41,308 bases of DNA from Clostridiaceae bacterium (lineage in GTDB: Bacteria; Bacillota; Clostridia; Saccharofermentanales; UBA5734): positions 1-41,308 of the forward strand of contig JAAYNF010000041.1 in assembly GCA_012520975.1 (NCBI GenBank), written 5' to 3'. Positions 41,178-41,308 of the stretch are shown in pieces; within the stretch, counting starts at the first letter, position 1; the number at the start of each line of letters is the position of its first letter. Below the pieces are notes generated by a model, which saw nothing but the letters and a program-made list of their open reading frames with translations, searched no databases and had not been told where the DNA came from. The position numbers were made by a program, and so were the translations under genes.

Positions 41178-41308
41178 TGCGCGACTTTTTCCTGTTCATA
41201 GCAGGCCGCAAGCGCGCAAGCGTTGAAATCGGAGATTGCCGCCGGAGACCGCTGCGGTCACCAAGGGCGGGTAACTTCGATCGAGCAGTCCGGCTCACGA
41301 AGCCGGAC
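41178..41308 (+). ncRNA. Structured untranslated leader or small RNA of unidentified type (runs off window)
   Basis: The last 130 bases have no open reading frame but several stems: GCGCG with CGCGC, CCTG with CAGG near 41193, an outer CCGCC (41239-41243) with GGCGG (41266-41270) containing an inner GACC/GGTC hairpin, and a perfect 8-bp hairpin GTCCGGCT/AGCCGGAC at 41288-41308. It does not match the T-box, SAM, TPP, cobalamin, glycine, c-di-AMP, RNase P or tmRNA patterns I know. It is GC-rich compared with the AT-rich promoter before it. Confidence 0.4.

Noticed and set aside
41178-41308. RNase P RNA, tmRNA, SRP RNA, T-box, glycine or c-di-AMP riboswitch
   Set aside because: The diagnostic core sequences of these RNAs (for example GAGGAAAGUCC or the T-box GGGUGGNACCGCG) are not present in the visible part.
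1-41308. Mobile element, prophage or CRISPR array
   Set aside because: No transposase, integrase, regularly spaced repeats or long terminal inverted repeats were seen.

Overview
The window looks like a chromosomal segment of an anaerobic Bacillota (Clostridia-like) bacterium of medium GC content. I base this on strong Shine-Dalgarno sequences (GGAGG/GGGAGG) before nearly every gene, an FMN riboswitch followed by a RibU-type vitamin transporter subunit, an acetyl-type MetA, an argCBDF operon with an ARG-box-like site, a FtsE-FtsX-M23-CtpA division and wall block, a PdaA-like deacetylase, and a pyrG leader of the Gram-positive type. I cannot name the species. No tRNA, rRNA, CRISPR array, transposase or phage gene was seen.

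Layout. (1) 1-9224 is a sugar or polyol catabolic locus. It holds the 3' end of a GH106-like glycosidase, a divergently read AraC regulator, then a co-directional run of two Gfo/Idh/MocA oxidoreductases, two tandem AP_endonuc_2-type TIM-barrel proteins, a PfkB kinase, a XylA-like isomerase and a mannitol-dehydrogenase-family enzyme. No transporter is encoded there, but a lone MsmX/UgpC-type ATPase at 31.4 kb could energise a sugar ABC importer encoded elsewhere. (2) 9232-10980 is pyrG behind a short promoter-attenuator leader. (3) 10955-13614, on the minus strand, encodes an alpha-oxoamine synthase resembling bacterial serine palmitoyltransferase and, directly downstream, a rare-looking fusion of a short-chain dehydrogenase with a nitroreductase. 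(4) 13.8-18.9 kb carries a ferredoxin, three small membrane or zinc-ribbon proteins, NAD synthetase, MetA and thioredoxin. (5) 19.0-26.5 kb carries the NAD(P)HX repair enzyme, alanine racemase, the riboflavin riboswitch with ribU, a DUF2752 protein, a full-length GH106-like glycosidase and a CD225-like membrane protein. (6) 26.5-31.2 kb, on the minus strand, is argC-argB-argD-argF plus a translationally coupled GNAT acetyltransferase; argJ is absent. (7) 31.4-41.0 kb, on the plus strand, carries the sugar ABC ATPase, a PucR/CdaR-type regulator, ftsE, ftsX, an M23 peptidase with a coiled coil, a CtpA protease, a methyltransferase, Hsp33 and a lipoprotein polysaccharide deacetylase. The window ends inside what looks like a promoter plus a structured untranslated leader whose gene lies outside.

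The points most worth following are: the unusual sugar locus, in which one TIM-barrel paralogue has lost metal ligands and the XylA-like enzyme has a ligand swap; the SPT-like/SDR-nitroreductase pair, a candidate for an undescribed sphingoid-like or aminoketone lipid route; NAD synthetase with Gly in place of the glutaminase Cys; the pyrG leader; the arg operon with GNAT in place of argJ; and the unidentified structured leader at the right edge. All function assignments come from motif reading and remembered family features, without database searches.
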